A stretch of DNA of 64,000 bases from Ashinkailepas kermadecensis. Lineage: Eukaryota; Arthropoda; Thecostraca; Neolepadidae. Location of the stretch: contig JAOTOM010004837.1 in the NCBI GenBank assembly GCA_034440615.1, positions 310,001 through 374,000 on the forward strand, in the 5' to 3' direction. Numbering within the stretch: the first letter of the stretch is position 1; the number at the start of each line of letters is the position of its first letter. A program made the translations under genes and the position numbers. Shown here piece after piece: positions 44,101-51,506 of this stretch. Under the pieces are notes generated by a model. The model was given only the letters and a program-made list of their open reading frames with translations. It searched no databases and was not told the DNA's origin.

Positions 44101-44621
44101 CCCCCCCAACCTTGCGTGTGCCTATGTCTCGGTCACATATGAAAGACAGATACAAGTGGCTTATATCCTTCCAACTGTCACCAGACAAGCCAAAACATAC
44201 GAAAGGGGGGGGACTTTACGACGCACTCAGCAGCTGAGGCCATATGGCGGCGCCTGCCTCTCACCCCGGCAGGAAGGGCGGGCACTGCGGGGAGACATAC
44301 GAAAAGGAGACAACGGTCATGCAGACAAGTAGACAGACCAGTTACCTTATACAGAGCAGCTAAGCTGTTTTCCGGGGCGTCCAGATGGGCGCCGCGATGA
44401 GCACCCACTTTGACGGAGTCGAGCTTTGCAAATATTTTCTGAACAGTGGCTTTTGGCGGTGGCGGTATGTGGTAGTACAATATTGCAACCGGCGCAGCTG
44501 ACAGAAGCAGGGCCAGACAGCCGAAGAAAAGATCGAGCAAACTGAACAGATAATGCACGAATAATATCGCGGCCACTCGGAAGCCCGACCAGCTGACAAA
44601 ACGAATTGTTTCGTAATCCAT
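25054..44621 (-). CDS. GDE1: Glycerophosphodiester phosphodiesterase, six exons (GDE1 type)
   Basis: Exons in transcript order are 44621-44346, 42781-42606, 40724-40619, 36054-35962, 34001-33872 and 25313-25054. All junctions are GT-AG, and lengths 276, 176, 106, 93, 130 and 260 join in phase into 1041 nt, 346 residues plus stop. Animal GDE1 is of similar length and lines up along the whole protein. Residues 20-50 form one or two membrane helices. The GDPD core carries the HRG motif at 75-77, E102 and D104 (IEFD) and the HD pair at 117-118, the known catalytic and metal-binding positions. These membrane enzymes hydrolyse glycerophosphodiesters and N-acyl glycerophospho-lipids. Introns hold most of the repeats listed here, yet the frame is intact, so the gene looks functional. 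Confidence 0.92.
25261..25443. repeat. 61-bp tandem triplication over the last GDE1 splice acceptor
   Basis: GAACGGCAGCAGCGTCATCA starts at 25261, 25322 and 25383, with a fourth partial start at 25444. Each copy holds the acceptor and the first 19 or so codons of exon 6. 61 is not a multiple of three. Confidence 0.95.
25444..26343. other. GDE1 intron 5, 3' part
   Basis: A 30-bp direct duplication (ACAAGACGGCAGACACATCG, about 25512 and 25551) is present. Otherwise no gene or repeat is seen. Confidence 0.4.
26344..26379 (-). mobile_element. 36-bp LINE-tail insertion
   Basis: On the minus strand reads CAGTCGATGCGCCCCTAAGC then CCAAATAACCAACCAA, closely matching the LINE 3' end. It is flanked by GATGATACACTG (26332-26343) and GATGATATACTG (26380-26391), a 12-bp target duplication with one mismatch. 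Confidence 0.8.
26725..27250. repeat. 21-bp minisatellite
   Basis: About 25 copies of CCTATTGATCCAGTTGACTTC with GATCC/CATCC/GAGCC and TTAACTCC/TTAGCTCC/TTGACTTC variants arranged in blocks, so local homogenisation has occurred. Confidence 0.95.
27251..27825. other. GDE1 intron 5 spacer
   Basis: Contains a CCACAA/CCACCA-type microsatellite at about 27415-27455; nothing else recognised. Confidence 0.4.
27842..28002 (-). mobile_element. tRNA-derived SINE, family V, copy a
   Basis: The minus strand has a tRNA-like head with A- and B-box (GGTTCGAGTC), central block GGCGTGAGAGATTGGCGACG, and an AAAACCAATAACCAAC tail. It is flanked by the exact 16-bp target duplication GTCGTCAACGTCCATC (27826-27841 and 28003-28018). 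Confidence 0.93.
28078..28557. repeat. 66-bp GC-rich satellite
   Basis: About seven copies of a 66-bp unit with GCCGTGACGCAGGCCACGCT, GCAGCCGACGGCGGCACAGC and GGCGTCACAGTGGACCCGAG. The period equals 22 codons, producing false frames on both strands. Confidence 0.95.
28690..29215. repeat. Compound microsatellite (TGTATG, TGTG, TA and CTGT motifs)
   Basis: Runs of TGTATGTCCG, TATGTGTGTATG, (TA)n, GGTATGTGTAT and then (CTGT)n interrupted by CTATTG. No coding meaning. Confidence 0.95.
29433..29594 (-). mobile_element. tRNA-derived SINE, family V, copy b
   Basis: Same head, central block and tail as copy a, with more divergence. Exact 13-bp target duplication GCAGTGAGAAGGG (29420-29432, 29595-29607). 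Confidence 0.92.
29690..31390 (+). pseudogene. Decayed non-LTR reverse transcriptase in GDE1 intron 5
   Basis: Translated pieces follow RT motif order on the plus strand: PSVWKEANIIPIFKK and a YRSISVI-like stretch near 29700-29800, a VNHALLIRKLK stretch near 30290, GVPKGSLLASLLCFML near 30440, and a thumb-like SILEYASITWTG near 30920. Several frameshifts and stops separate them. A 280-bp dispersed repeat (29940-30222) interrupts it. The order suggests a jockey- or CR1-like element; clade uncertain. Confidence 0.7.
29940..30222 (+). repeat. Dispersed repeat, copy 2
   Basis: Related to 10700-10965 (see that entry) and ends with the same CAAATCCAACCCTGGT. Here it lies inside the decayed RT and is not followed by the 35-bp satellite. 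Confidence 0.6.
31391..32139. other. GDE1 intron 5 spacer
   Basis: AT-rich, with no gene or repeat recognised. Confidence 0.4.
32140..33285. repeat. 44-bp satellite array in GDE1 intron 5
   Basis: About 25 copies of a 44-bp unit containing GTGGTGCTGACGTCCAGCCG and TACACTGCTCCCAGTGGGGT. Variants (CACCGCTCTCAGTAGGGCC, GGGTAGTG) recur in a scattered order. One shortened unit is near 32920. Confidence 0.96.
33286..33871. other. GDE1 intron 5, 5' part
   Basis: Nothing recognised between the 44-bp array and exon 5. Confidence 0.4.
33872..34001 (-). CDS. GDE1: GDE1 exon 5
   Basis: Acceptor CCGTCAG|ATCCGG and donor GGCAG|GTGCGT, phase 0 in and phase 1 out. Encodes LGWRPHLVAY, the conserved xRP motif strand. 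Confidence 0.88.
34240..34435 (+). mobile_element. tRNA-derived SINE, divergent family, copy h
   Basis: The head is decayed but has a B-box (GGTTCGAGGCC) and is followed by CTGGCGTGAGAGATGGGCGA. The hairpin CGACGC...GCGTCG is present, then a CAAAACTCAACTACTACCACC tail on the plus strand. Boundaries approximate. Confidence 0.65.
34517..34681 (-). mobile_element. tRNA-derived SINE, second family, copy i
   Basis: The minus strand reads a tRNA-like head (GGTAGCTCAGGGGTTAAGC, GGGGTTCGATTCCCC) then the GCGACGC hairpin and a CCACAACCACC tail. Exact 13-bp target duplication AAAACTAGTTGTG (34504-34516, 34682-34694). Confidence 0.9.
34900..35120 (+). pseudogene. Fragment of a non-LTR reverse transcriptase
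   Basis: A short open stretch encodes LIVPSIDYSKAFDSGDRTKM, the RT motif A region, preceded by GYARGRFGS. Neither the rest of the RT nor an element end is seen. Confidence 0.6.
35261..35423 (-). mobile_element. tRNA-derived SINE, family V, copy c
   Basis: Close to copy a. Target duplication of 13 bp, CACACACTTCGTG and CACACACTCCGTG (35248-35260, 35424-35436), one mismatch. Confidence 0.92.
35691..35848 (+). mobile_element. tRNA-derived SINE, family V, copy d (plus strand)
   Basis: A clear copy: head GGGGACGAGTGGTCTAGGGG, B-box GGTTCGAATC, central block, hairpin CGACGC (35803-35808) with GTGTCG (35829-35834), then CAATAACC. Exact 12-bp target duplication ATATCGACCTCT (35679-35690, 35849-35860). 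The anticodon-arm region resembles tRNA-Val(CAC); this is inference. Confidence 0.94.
35962..36054 (-). CDS. GDE1: GDE1 exon 4
   Basis: 31 codons between TCTCAG|GCTGTG and GAG|GTGCGT, phase 0 at both ends. Encodes YEKFPKMYEMAVVSSFFP, aligning to the conserved VVCSFLP strand region. Confidence 0.9.
36295..36365 (-). mobile_element. Short LINE-tail insertion (about 70 bp)
   Basis: The minus strand holds a degenerate GAGCGC...GCGCCC hairpin with loop ending GGTCGAT, then an AAATAGCCAATCAACC tail. Homology to the LINE end runs through the GTTATG block beside the hairpin. Target duplication not clear. Confidence 0.65.
36823..36986 (-). mobile_element. tRNA-derived SINE, third family, copy j
   Basis: The minus strand has a tRNA-like head with B-box GGTTCGAATTCC, then GGCGTGGGAGGTTGGCGACG, hairpin CGACGC...GCGTCG and an AAAAGAACCCA tail. 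Boundaries estimated; no clear target duplication. Confidence 0.75.
36987..37974. other. GDE1 intron 3 spacer
   Basis: A roughly 60-bp diverged direct repeat (GTGACTTTCACTGAACAATG / GTGACTTTCACTGGACAATG) is at about 37255-37375. No gene recognised. Confidence 0.45.
37990..38050 (-). mobile_element. 61-bp LINE-tail insertion containing only the hairpin and tail
   Basis: Flanked by the exact 15-bp target duplication CCATTCCTCATTGAG (37975-37989, 38051-38065), so both ends are fixed. The minus strand carries GGGCGC (38048-38043) pairing with GCGCCC (38021-38016) and a CAAATAACTAGCTAACTAA tail, matching the LINE 3' end. Confidence 0.9.
38294..39185. repeat. 52-bp satellite array in GDE1 intron 3
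   Basis: About 17 copies of a 52-bp unit with GATGTTCAGTGGTCTTCAGC and CACATGGCGCTCACTATGGC. The units end in CGGT, CAAT or CAGT in a partly regular alternation, giving a two- or three-unit higher-order pattern. Confidence 0.96.
39237..39291. mobile_element. Two LINE tails joined head to head (palindrome)
   Basis: GTTAGTTAGTTAGTTATTTGG is followed by GCTTTAGG and then the inverted CCAAATAACTAACTAACTAAC. Each arm matches the terminal tail of the short insertions; the body is almost entirely missing. Confidence 0.75.
39627..39785 (-). mobile_element. tRNA-derived SINE, family V, copy e
   Basis: Close to copies c and d. Exact 13-bp target duplication AGCATGAACCTCT (39614-39626, 39786-39798). 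Confidence 0.93.
39880..39920 (-). mobile_element. 41-bp LINE-tail insertion
   Basis: The minus strand reads AGTCGATGCACCCTAAAGCC then CTAATAACTAACTAACTAACT. Exact 13-bp target duplication GCAAAGCAAGATT (39867-39879, 39921-39933). Confidence 0.88.
40415..40575 (-). mobile_element. tRNA-derived SINE, family V, copy f
   Basis: Exact 13-bp target duplication GCCCAGTGGGCGT (40402-40414, 40576-40588). It ends only 43 bp from the donor of GDE1 exon 3. Confidence 0.93.
40619..40724 (-). CDS. GDE1: GDE1 exon 3: barrel strand with conserved Asp-Ile-Lys
   Basis: Acceptor GTGCAG|GCAG completes a Lys codon; donor AGG|GTGAGC in phase 0. Encodes FPATRVALLSEMVEECL and FFIDIKER, matching the conserved aspartate and lysine strand of GDPD enzymes. 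Confidence 0.92.
40926..40953 (-). mobile_element. 28-bp LINE-tail insertion
   Basis: Exact 11-bp target duplication GTCGCTGTGAG (40915-40925, 40954-40964). The minus-strand insert is CCTAAAGCCCTGATAACTAA followed by GTAGCTAA, only the last part of the LINE tail. Confidence 0.78.
40965..42605. other. GDE1 intron 2 spacer
   Basis: No gene or repeat family recognised. Confidence 0.4.
42606..42781 (-). CDS. GDE1: GDE1 exon 2: catalytic Glu, Asp and His
   Basis: Acceptor GTCAG|TGTGAG and donor AACAA|GTCAGT, leaving phase 2. Encodes MIEFDVSFTADD and VVFHDSTVDR, which hold the metal-binding acidic pair and the second histidine. Confidence 0.92.
42782..43436. other. GDE1 intron 1 with a third degenerate GGGCCC-phased stretch
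   Basis: About 43050-43430 holds decayed units where GGGCCC, GGAGCC or AGGTCTC words alternate with GTCGGCTCA or GTTGGCTCA words. A short (TG)n lies near 43030. Confidence 0.45.
43437..43598 (-). mobile_element. tRNA-derived SINE, fourth family, copy k
   Basis: The minus strand has a head resembling a Lys/Gln-type tRNA (GTTGGTAGAGCTTCGGACTT, B-box GGTTCGAATCC), then GGCGTGAGAGGTTGGCGACG, hairpin CGACGC...GCGTCG and a TTAAAGAACCCA tail. No clear target duplication. Confidence 0.8.
44205..44294 (-). mobile_element. 5'-truncated SINE of the second family, copy l
   Basis: Matches copy i over the central block and tail but lacks the tRNA head. Exact 10-bp target duplication ACATACGAAA (44195-44204, 44295-44304). 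Confidence 0.82.
44346..44621 (-). CDS. GDE1: GDE1 exon 1: membrane anchor and HRG motif
   Basis: Starts at the ATG at 44621 and encodes 92 residues: hydrophobic segment 20-50, then GAHRGAHLDAPENS with the catalytic His-Arg. The donor is AAG|GTAACT, phase 0. Confidence 0.9.
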
Positions 44622-47144
44622 GTTGGCAAAGGTGATTCAAATACTATCCAGTGACAAACATCCAGTGTTCTTGTACAGCAGATAGTGGGCAGTGATGCCT
44701 CCACGAGAAGCCCAACTGAAAAGAACGTGATGAGTACATGGGCACACCAAGCGCAAGCACAAATTAAATCGTACTTATCAAAGTAAAAACGGGAGAGCAG
44801 GAAACCGCCTCACATCTAACTTTCAGTGATCAGTGAGAACTAACACATAGCACTGTCCTTTGGGCAGAAAATGACATTCTTGAATTCCAAAAGCTTGGCA
44901 TCCTTACATTTTAGTGCAATGCTTAGTTTGGAGACTATAGGGGTCTCATGATGACACCCTTCCCCACCTGAGACAGGGTGTGAGGATCTGACCAGAATGA
45001 TGGGTAAGGATAGGATGCTCTACATAACTTGACAATCATGTTGGGTCAAAAGCATACAAAAAGCTTGCAGTGAATATTTTTGTTGTTCTCTACATCAGAT
45101 CGTTGGATTTGGGACAGATCTAATAACATTAATATCCAAGCTTTACCCTTGTTCATGGCCTGATAATTACCTTTTAAGCATGACTGACCAGGCTGTTTTA
45201 CTTGAGTGTGCTGTGTGACAACCATGTTGACTGTTTGTAAATGGTTCATTCCTATTGAAATATGCCACTACGTGTTGGTGTAACATGTGTTACACTATAT
45301 TAGCTATGGTAGGTAAACTTGATATAAGATGGTCACCCATGGGATACATCCCATCAGTACAATGAGGGATAGGAATAATCTTCACCTATTTCCATGAGCA
45401 TGGTACTGTAGGATAGTCGTCTCGTAGGCTCGTGAAGAAGTATAGAGGGACCGCACGTTGCGAAAACTCCCGATAGTTCAACAACTCTGCACGTAATATA
45501 TTGTGGTGGCAAAAGCAAATACACGGCAATAAACAGCAATTCGCACGTTTCAGGACGGTCGTACAATGTTTCGATGTGACTGCCGACAGTAAATGTTACA
45601 CGTTCTGAACTTAGAGACCGAAAAACTGATATTGAATTTACAGATGCGGCCGACCGCAACAGTTCAGGAAGCGCGGCTCAACAGTTCAGGAAGCTCTGTC
45701 ACATTAGGGGGTGGTTCTTTGGGGACACGGCCAGCATGACGACAGGTACTGCATCGTAGATGGCAGCCGTCGTGGGACCACAGTCTCAGAACGCCGACTA
45801 CGCATCCGGCCGGCCGGGCGCCCGACAAAACGGTTGCTAGGCGCATCACAGTTTAGGGCGGCAGGCCGGCTCGCTTACGGGGTCGCAGCATTACGGGCTG
45901 CATAATATGGGCTTAATACAGACACATGAATGAGGTGGTCAAAACAGTATTTAATATAAACTATGTTACAGTACTTCACATTTCCATGGCTAGCATTCAC
46001 CAAATTTAAACACCTATGTTCAATTCCCAGAAAAAGACATATGAACACTAATGTTTTATTGGCAACTAATGTACACTGTGACCTGACCATTACTACCCAT
46101 CACAAAAGTCAATATCTACATCTATTTTAGTCCTATCTTTCCTTTTATCCTTCTTCAAAACAGCAATCCAAAAGAAAACATTATATTAATTAGAATGCAC
46201 AATTGGCCTCCTGAATAGATTGTATGTAATCAGTCTTACCATCCTTGGTATTAAGTACTCCAAAATGGTCATCAGATAGGTAATCTTCAAGTATTACCCC
46301 TCACACTTTCTTTATATCAACAAGGTATATCAGTCACCATCAGCTGATTACCAATCTGCTGGTGCATTCCACGACAGATCAACACATGCACTTCACCCCA
46401 TAAATTTGTATTGAGACCAAAATTTGCTCACATGGTAGTCTTTGGCTCCAAATATGGCTGTGCAAATTTCAGCCCAATTTGGCCAATGATTTTGAGCTAT
46501 AGCCTCCAGCATTATTTTTAGGTCAAACAACAATTTGAGCAAATAACCCCACTTGGAACGGCAGTGTTGTTGGAAAAATCATGAGTGTACTCAAAAGAAA
46601 GCTTAATAACTATCTAAAATACTGCAGCACAACCAATGCACCATGAGGCTATGCTTACACTGATACAAGTGGTACACATGGCTGCATGTGGTTTGTCTAC
46701 CAACAACTAAATAAATAAATAAATAATAGAATAAATCAAATAACCTAACCTGACCTAACGTAGATTAAGATACTGTAGGATAATATATAAAATATATTAT
46801 AGCATAATATAATCTAGCCTAACCTAACAGGAAAACCACAATCGTCCAAAATAATTTTTTGGCCATGACGTCATCAAACATATGCGACATTACAGCACTG
46901 CCCTTAACAATTACAGCATTGCAAGGAACTCCTGGCCTTGGTTGAAGGTTGCAGAATGCAGATGCATCTGGTTGGGAGTATTCATTCTTGGAAATAAGTG
47001 TCAAATTAAGGCAGAAACAAAAGGCTTTTGATGTCAAAGAGTATTAAATTGAGTGCATGAAGTGTTGAATTTCTTCTTTATCACATCTGTGACGCACCAG
47101 GTGTGGATAATTATATGCAATGTGCTATATTTGCAGTGAAGATT
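44622..47144. other. Region upstream of GDE1 and AT-rich spacer
   Basis: Presumed promoter and 5' UTR of GDE1 near 44622-44800; no TATA box is obvious. A 19-bp word AACAGTTCAGGAAGCGCGG / AACAGTTCAGGAAGCTCTG is repeated near 45660-45700. An (AAAT)n run and CCTAACCT words lie near 46710-46830. Confidence 0.4.
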
Positions 47145-47152
47145 ATGATCAT

Positions 47153-48078
47153 CAGGGTGGGAATTAAGGCACTTCTTAAGAGATTTCATCTCTGAACACA
47201 TTTTTGGACTCCGGGTTCATACTGGATAGGATGGGCTTCACATGTACTCCGACACAAATGTGGGAACAAAGATATCAATAAAAACAAACACAGAACAACA
47301 CCCAAAAAACGCCGGTTATTCCACTTACGGTCACCACTCAAACTAACCACTTTTTGTAGCAGTCAGCAGCCTGACCACATCCTCACACACTCCATCAATC
47401 TCAACCACTGATTGCCAAACCTCAACCTCAATTGCCAACAACAGCATACCGACTACAACTTGCAAAATGATGTGCATGTGCACTGAGTACACTGTTCTCC
47501 GGCTTTGGAGCAGCGTCTCAGAAAACCTGTGTTTCTGCCACCCTATAGTGGGAAAGTTTGACAGTTTTAAGAGACGTTCTCCAGAGTTCCGGAGGGCACT
47601 GATCAGAATTGCCTGCGTTAGCGTTTTCTGTTCCGAAATCTGTCCGTCAACCAATCAATGCAAGGTAGTTTTTATATGACGTCATAACCATTAGCAACTT
47701 TGAACACATGCTAACAGTGTCATACTGCAAACACAAGACCTTGACTGATCCTTTGCTTTGATCACATCCAACTGTGGCGTGTGCAGTAGCGGAGTGTGTT
47801 ATGCTGTGAGTTATGAGAAACGAAAGTGTTGATTATTACGAGTCACAGCCGGGCGATGCCATCCATTGTTCACTTCTTTGTTCCTATGTTTTGACATTTC
47901 ATTTGACCAAAAATGAGAATGATATTACTTATGCATATTATGTAAATACTGATTTAGGTTTTTCTGGTCAGTTACTGGTATACAGATTCCATGAATAAAA
48001 ATAATGTATTAAAATGTACTCCAGAAGAAATCTGTATGCACTCCGACTCCCAACCCGGAAAGTAAGTTTCCCACTCTG
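47153..48078. mobile_element. Non-autonomous hAT-like element A (926 bp)
   Basis: Begins CAGGGTGGGAATT and ends AAGTTTCCCACTCTG, an imperfect terminal inverted repeat of the CAGRGTGGGAA type. It is flanked by the exact 8-bp duplication ATGATCAT (47145-47152, 48079-48086), the hAT hallmark. No transposase frame is present. Confidence 0.85.
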
Positions 48079-48467
48079 ATGATCATGCATTTTTTGCCAA
48101 CTGAAAAGAAATAATTTGCAGAGAAAATGAGTGGTTGCATCATCATTTTTATGTTAAATACCCTGTATTCAAAATAAAATCAGCCACATGCCATGTGTAT
48201 CAGTGTAAGATTAGCTTTGTTGTGTACAGGTTGAGCTCAAGCATCTCACAGAATTAAGAAGCTTTCTTTTGAGGACAAACAAACAAGTTCAGAATTTTTG
48301 ACAACATGGTGCCATTCCCAGCAAGTTTATTTGCTCAGATTGTTCCAAGGTCTGCCAGTATTGTATTTAAAGGAATTAATTATATGGCTGCCAGTTTCAT
48401 AATTTCTTCTCAAAGCATTGAAGCATTATAAGCCAGTCTGAGCACCATACTGGTCAGTCTGACAACC
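48079..48467. other. Spacer between the two hAT-like elements
   Basis: Includes the inner target duplications. No gene recognised. Confidence 0.5.
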
Positions 48468-49518
48468 AGAGTGGGAAACTTACTTTCCGGGTTGGGAGTC
48501 GGAGTGCATACCGATTTCTTCCGGAGTACATTTTCATGGACATTATTTTTTTATGCATGGAATCTGTTTACCAGTAGCCAACTGGAAAAACCTAAATCAG
48601 TACCTACATAATATGCATAAGTAATATCATTCTCATTTTTGGTCAAATCAAATGCCAAAACATACGAACAAAGAAGTGAACAATGGATGGCACTCCCCGG
48701 CAGTGACCCGTAATAAACAGCACTGTTTCGTTTCTTATAACTCACAGGAGAAATGCGTTTTCCTTTCACTATTGGTCTCAGTACAAGGCTAGCCATATAA
48801 AAAAAAAAAAAATACTTGACACTTCACCGTCAGCTCAGAGTGCATACCTACCTACGCAGCCAATTTCCCACCTAATATGAACGCAACTCCGCTATCGCAC
48901 ACGCCACAGTTGAATGTGATCAAAGCAAAGGATCAGTCAAGGTCTTGTGTTTACTGTTGACTTGTGTGGACACTGTTAACCATGTGCTCAAAGTTGCTAA
49001 TGGTTATGACGTCATATACAAAATACCTTGCATTGATTGGTTGACAGACAGATTTCAGAACAGAAAATGCTAACGCAGCCAATTCTGATCGGTGGCCTCC
49101 AGGACTCTGGAGACGTCTCTTAAAACTATCAAAGTTTTCCACTATAGGGTGGCAGGAACACAGGTATTCCGAGACGCCGCTCCAGAGCCGGAGAAGTGTT
49201 CTCAGTGTGCATGCGCATCATCTTGGAAGTTGCTGCTGGCGCATTGTTGTCGGCAATTCCGGTGGTTGAGATTGATGGAGTGTGTGAAGCTGTGGTCTGG
49301 CTGCTGACTGCTACAAAAAGTGATTAGTTTGAGTGGTGACCGTAAGTGGAATAACCAGCATTTTTTTGGGTGTCGTTCTGTGTTTGTTTTTATTCATATC
49401 TTTGTTCTCACATTTGTGTCGGAGTACATGTGAAGCCCATCCTATCCAGTATGAACCTGGAGTGCAAAAATGTTTTCAGTGATAAAATGTCTTAAGAAGT
49501 GCCTTAATTGCCACCCTG
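48468..49518. mobile_element. Non-autonomous hAT-like element B (1051 bp), inverted relative to A
   Basis: Begins CAGAGTGGGAAAC and ends GCCACCCTG, flanked by the exact 8-bp duplication CTGACAAC (48460-48467, 49519-49526). Its sequence is the reverse complement of element A apart from scattered differences and an extra block of roughly 130 bp near 48755-48885. Confidence 0.86.
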
Positions 49519-49686
49519 CTGACAACACTGAGGTACAAATGGACAAGACACAGCCTGGATGATCCCATTAAGGTATGTAAATGCTTGCAGCATTAACTCA
49601 TAAAATACCATTATCATAGCACATTTCCTCCATATCATGCCTGTGGCATCATCAATTGCATTGATCACTGCTCACTTAAAGGTAAT

Positions 49687-49753
49687 TAATTGATTGATTA
49701 TTTGGGCTTAGGGCACATCAACCAGCACCAACTGCTACTGGCTTTGTAGCACC
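49687..49753 (-). mobile_element. 67-bp LINE-tail-like insertion
   Basis: The minus strand has GGTTGATGTGCCCTAAGCCC then AAATAATCAATCAATTA. Flanks CACTTAAAGGTAAT and CACTTGAAAGTAAT (49673-49686, 49754-49767) are a 14-bp duplication with two mismatches. Confidence 0.65.
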
Positions 49754-49908
49754 CACTTGAAAGTAATCGTTTGCTGAGAAAATGAGTGGTTGCATCGTTT
49801 TAATCAGGCCAAAAAGCATCGTATTAGAGAAGAAAAATGTTTAATCCAGTTTCCTTAATCTGCAAATTTACCCGATTATGTTGGTCCCACATCTCAAGAT
49901 ATGAATAC

Positions 49909-50095
49909 AAGGTTGGTTGGTTATTGGTTTTACGACACGTCGACCGTTGAGTCATATAGCGCCCCCAATCTCTCACGCCGATTGGTCGCGGGCGAAGAGT
50001 AGCGACAGGTGAGACTCGAACCCACAATCTTTAGATTGTTATGTAAAGGGCCTTGGATTGTGAGACGAGCATCTTACCCCAAGACCACTCGTCCC
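49909..50095 (-). mobile_element. tRNA-derived SINE, family V, copy g
   Basis: Exact 11-bp target duplication GATATGAATAC (49898-49908, 50096-50106). The head is split by a 22-bp insertion that duplicates GATTGT in the anticodon region. Confidence 0.9.
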
Positions 50096-50106
50096 GATAT
50101 GAATAC

Positions 50107-50810
50107 CTAATAGGTCATCTTCAAGCATTATCCCTATGGTTACGAATGAGACTGGAAGGACGGACACGAATAATTTAAAAGAAATCAAGCAATATTTAAA
50201 GTATTATATTCCCTTACAACATTTACTCCACCACTCACTTGCCACCATAGACACGAACCGAACGGTTGTTCACCTCCCCTCCGAAACCCGGCAAACGACG
50301 CGACAAAGTGCCTGGCCTCTGTTCCCGGGCCCTCATCCGGAATAGGTTGACCCGGGAGGGGGGCGGGGCGGTGAAGTTGCTCCGAGCCTGTGACGTAACC
50401 AAGGCGATACCCGGCAGCATTTTGCGTCCATCTCAAGCCAAAACTGTCAATATTTGCCACGACTTTACGCAGGCAGTTTTAATCATACATAGGCAAATTT
50501 GACATCATGCGAATGCCTGAAGAATTCTGCACACGAATCTCGATCGTTTTTACTTCTTTCACCTCGAAAAAAGTAAGTTTCCTTGCCGATAAGCGAGGAT
50601 ACCACACGAAACCGACCGGCCGACTACCGAAAAGCGGGGCTTTATTGGTTGTCATGACGACTGGCTGGCCCTCAAGCCCTCAAGGTGAATTATTGTGCGA
50701 ATCTTTAGCTGAACTTGAAACATATAATTATCCACAAAGTCAGCGAAATACCGAAATTGTGTGAACAAATAATTTTGGAAAAATAGAGAGACAACGTAAC
50801 GTAATTAAAC
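50107..50810. other. Spacer before the gag fragment
   Basis: Possible leader or LTR remnant of the gypsy-type fragment, but no LTR pair or primer-binding site is recognised. Confidence 0.3.
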
Positions 50811-51119
50811 ATGACTGAAATTACCTTTGATAGACTTGCCGACAGCTTCAACAAAATCAGATTGGAAGTGAGAGCACAAGGACCAAGTCGAAATGTAAAA
50901 CCATTTTCGGGGGACAGTCACAATAAGCTATGCGATTGGCTACGCCAAATGGAACGCATAAATTTCAGCATGGATGACGAACAAATGCAGATAATCTGCA
51001 TAAAAATGCTTTCTGGACCTGCAGCCGAATTCATGCAAAGCGTGTTCCTTCAACAACCGCATATCACGTCGGCAGAAATCAAACGAGTTATGCGAGAAAG
51101 GTACTCTGACCCAAGATAA
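50811..51119 (+). pseudogene. Gypsy-type gag fragment
   Basis: Encodes 102 residues with the gag pattern: KPFSGDSHNKLCDWLRQME, a central KMLSGPAAEFM and a final IKRVMRERYSDPR. It stops at TAA where relatives continue into the second half of gag. The missing part resembles that kept at about 61080-61250, so both may be pieces of one Ty3/gypsy family. Confidence 0.6.
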
Positions 51120-51506
51120 CTAGAGACAACAGGTACTCCAAAGTCCGCAGATCTAGTATATTTGGTTTAAACTAGACAAAACCTAAGCCACGTGACGTCA
51201 TATACCCGAAGCGCCTTTTTATTCCAGAATACTGCTGCATTATATTCCAGATTTGGACTATACTGATAAACCTACTAAATATGGTGCTTTCATTTCAGGA
51301 CTATTATGGCGCTTTTCCCACGTTTGTTTCCTCCTCGTTTGTAATACACATTCATTGAAGCATCAAGGTTTTTGTTATTGTTTATGTTTGTTCCAGTGTC
51401 CTAGGCTTTGAAGCAACAGGCACCATCCCTTGAATTAGCGTAGCAAAATCTGGCCGTGGTAGGTATTGATGGAGAACATGCATCTCGAACGATGTATGTC
51501 AATTAA

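Noticed and set aside
47153..49518. One giant palindromic transposon spanning both arms
   Set aside because: Each arm has its own distinct 8-bp target duplication at both ends, so these are two insertions.
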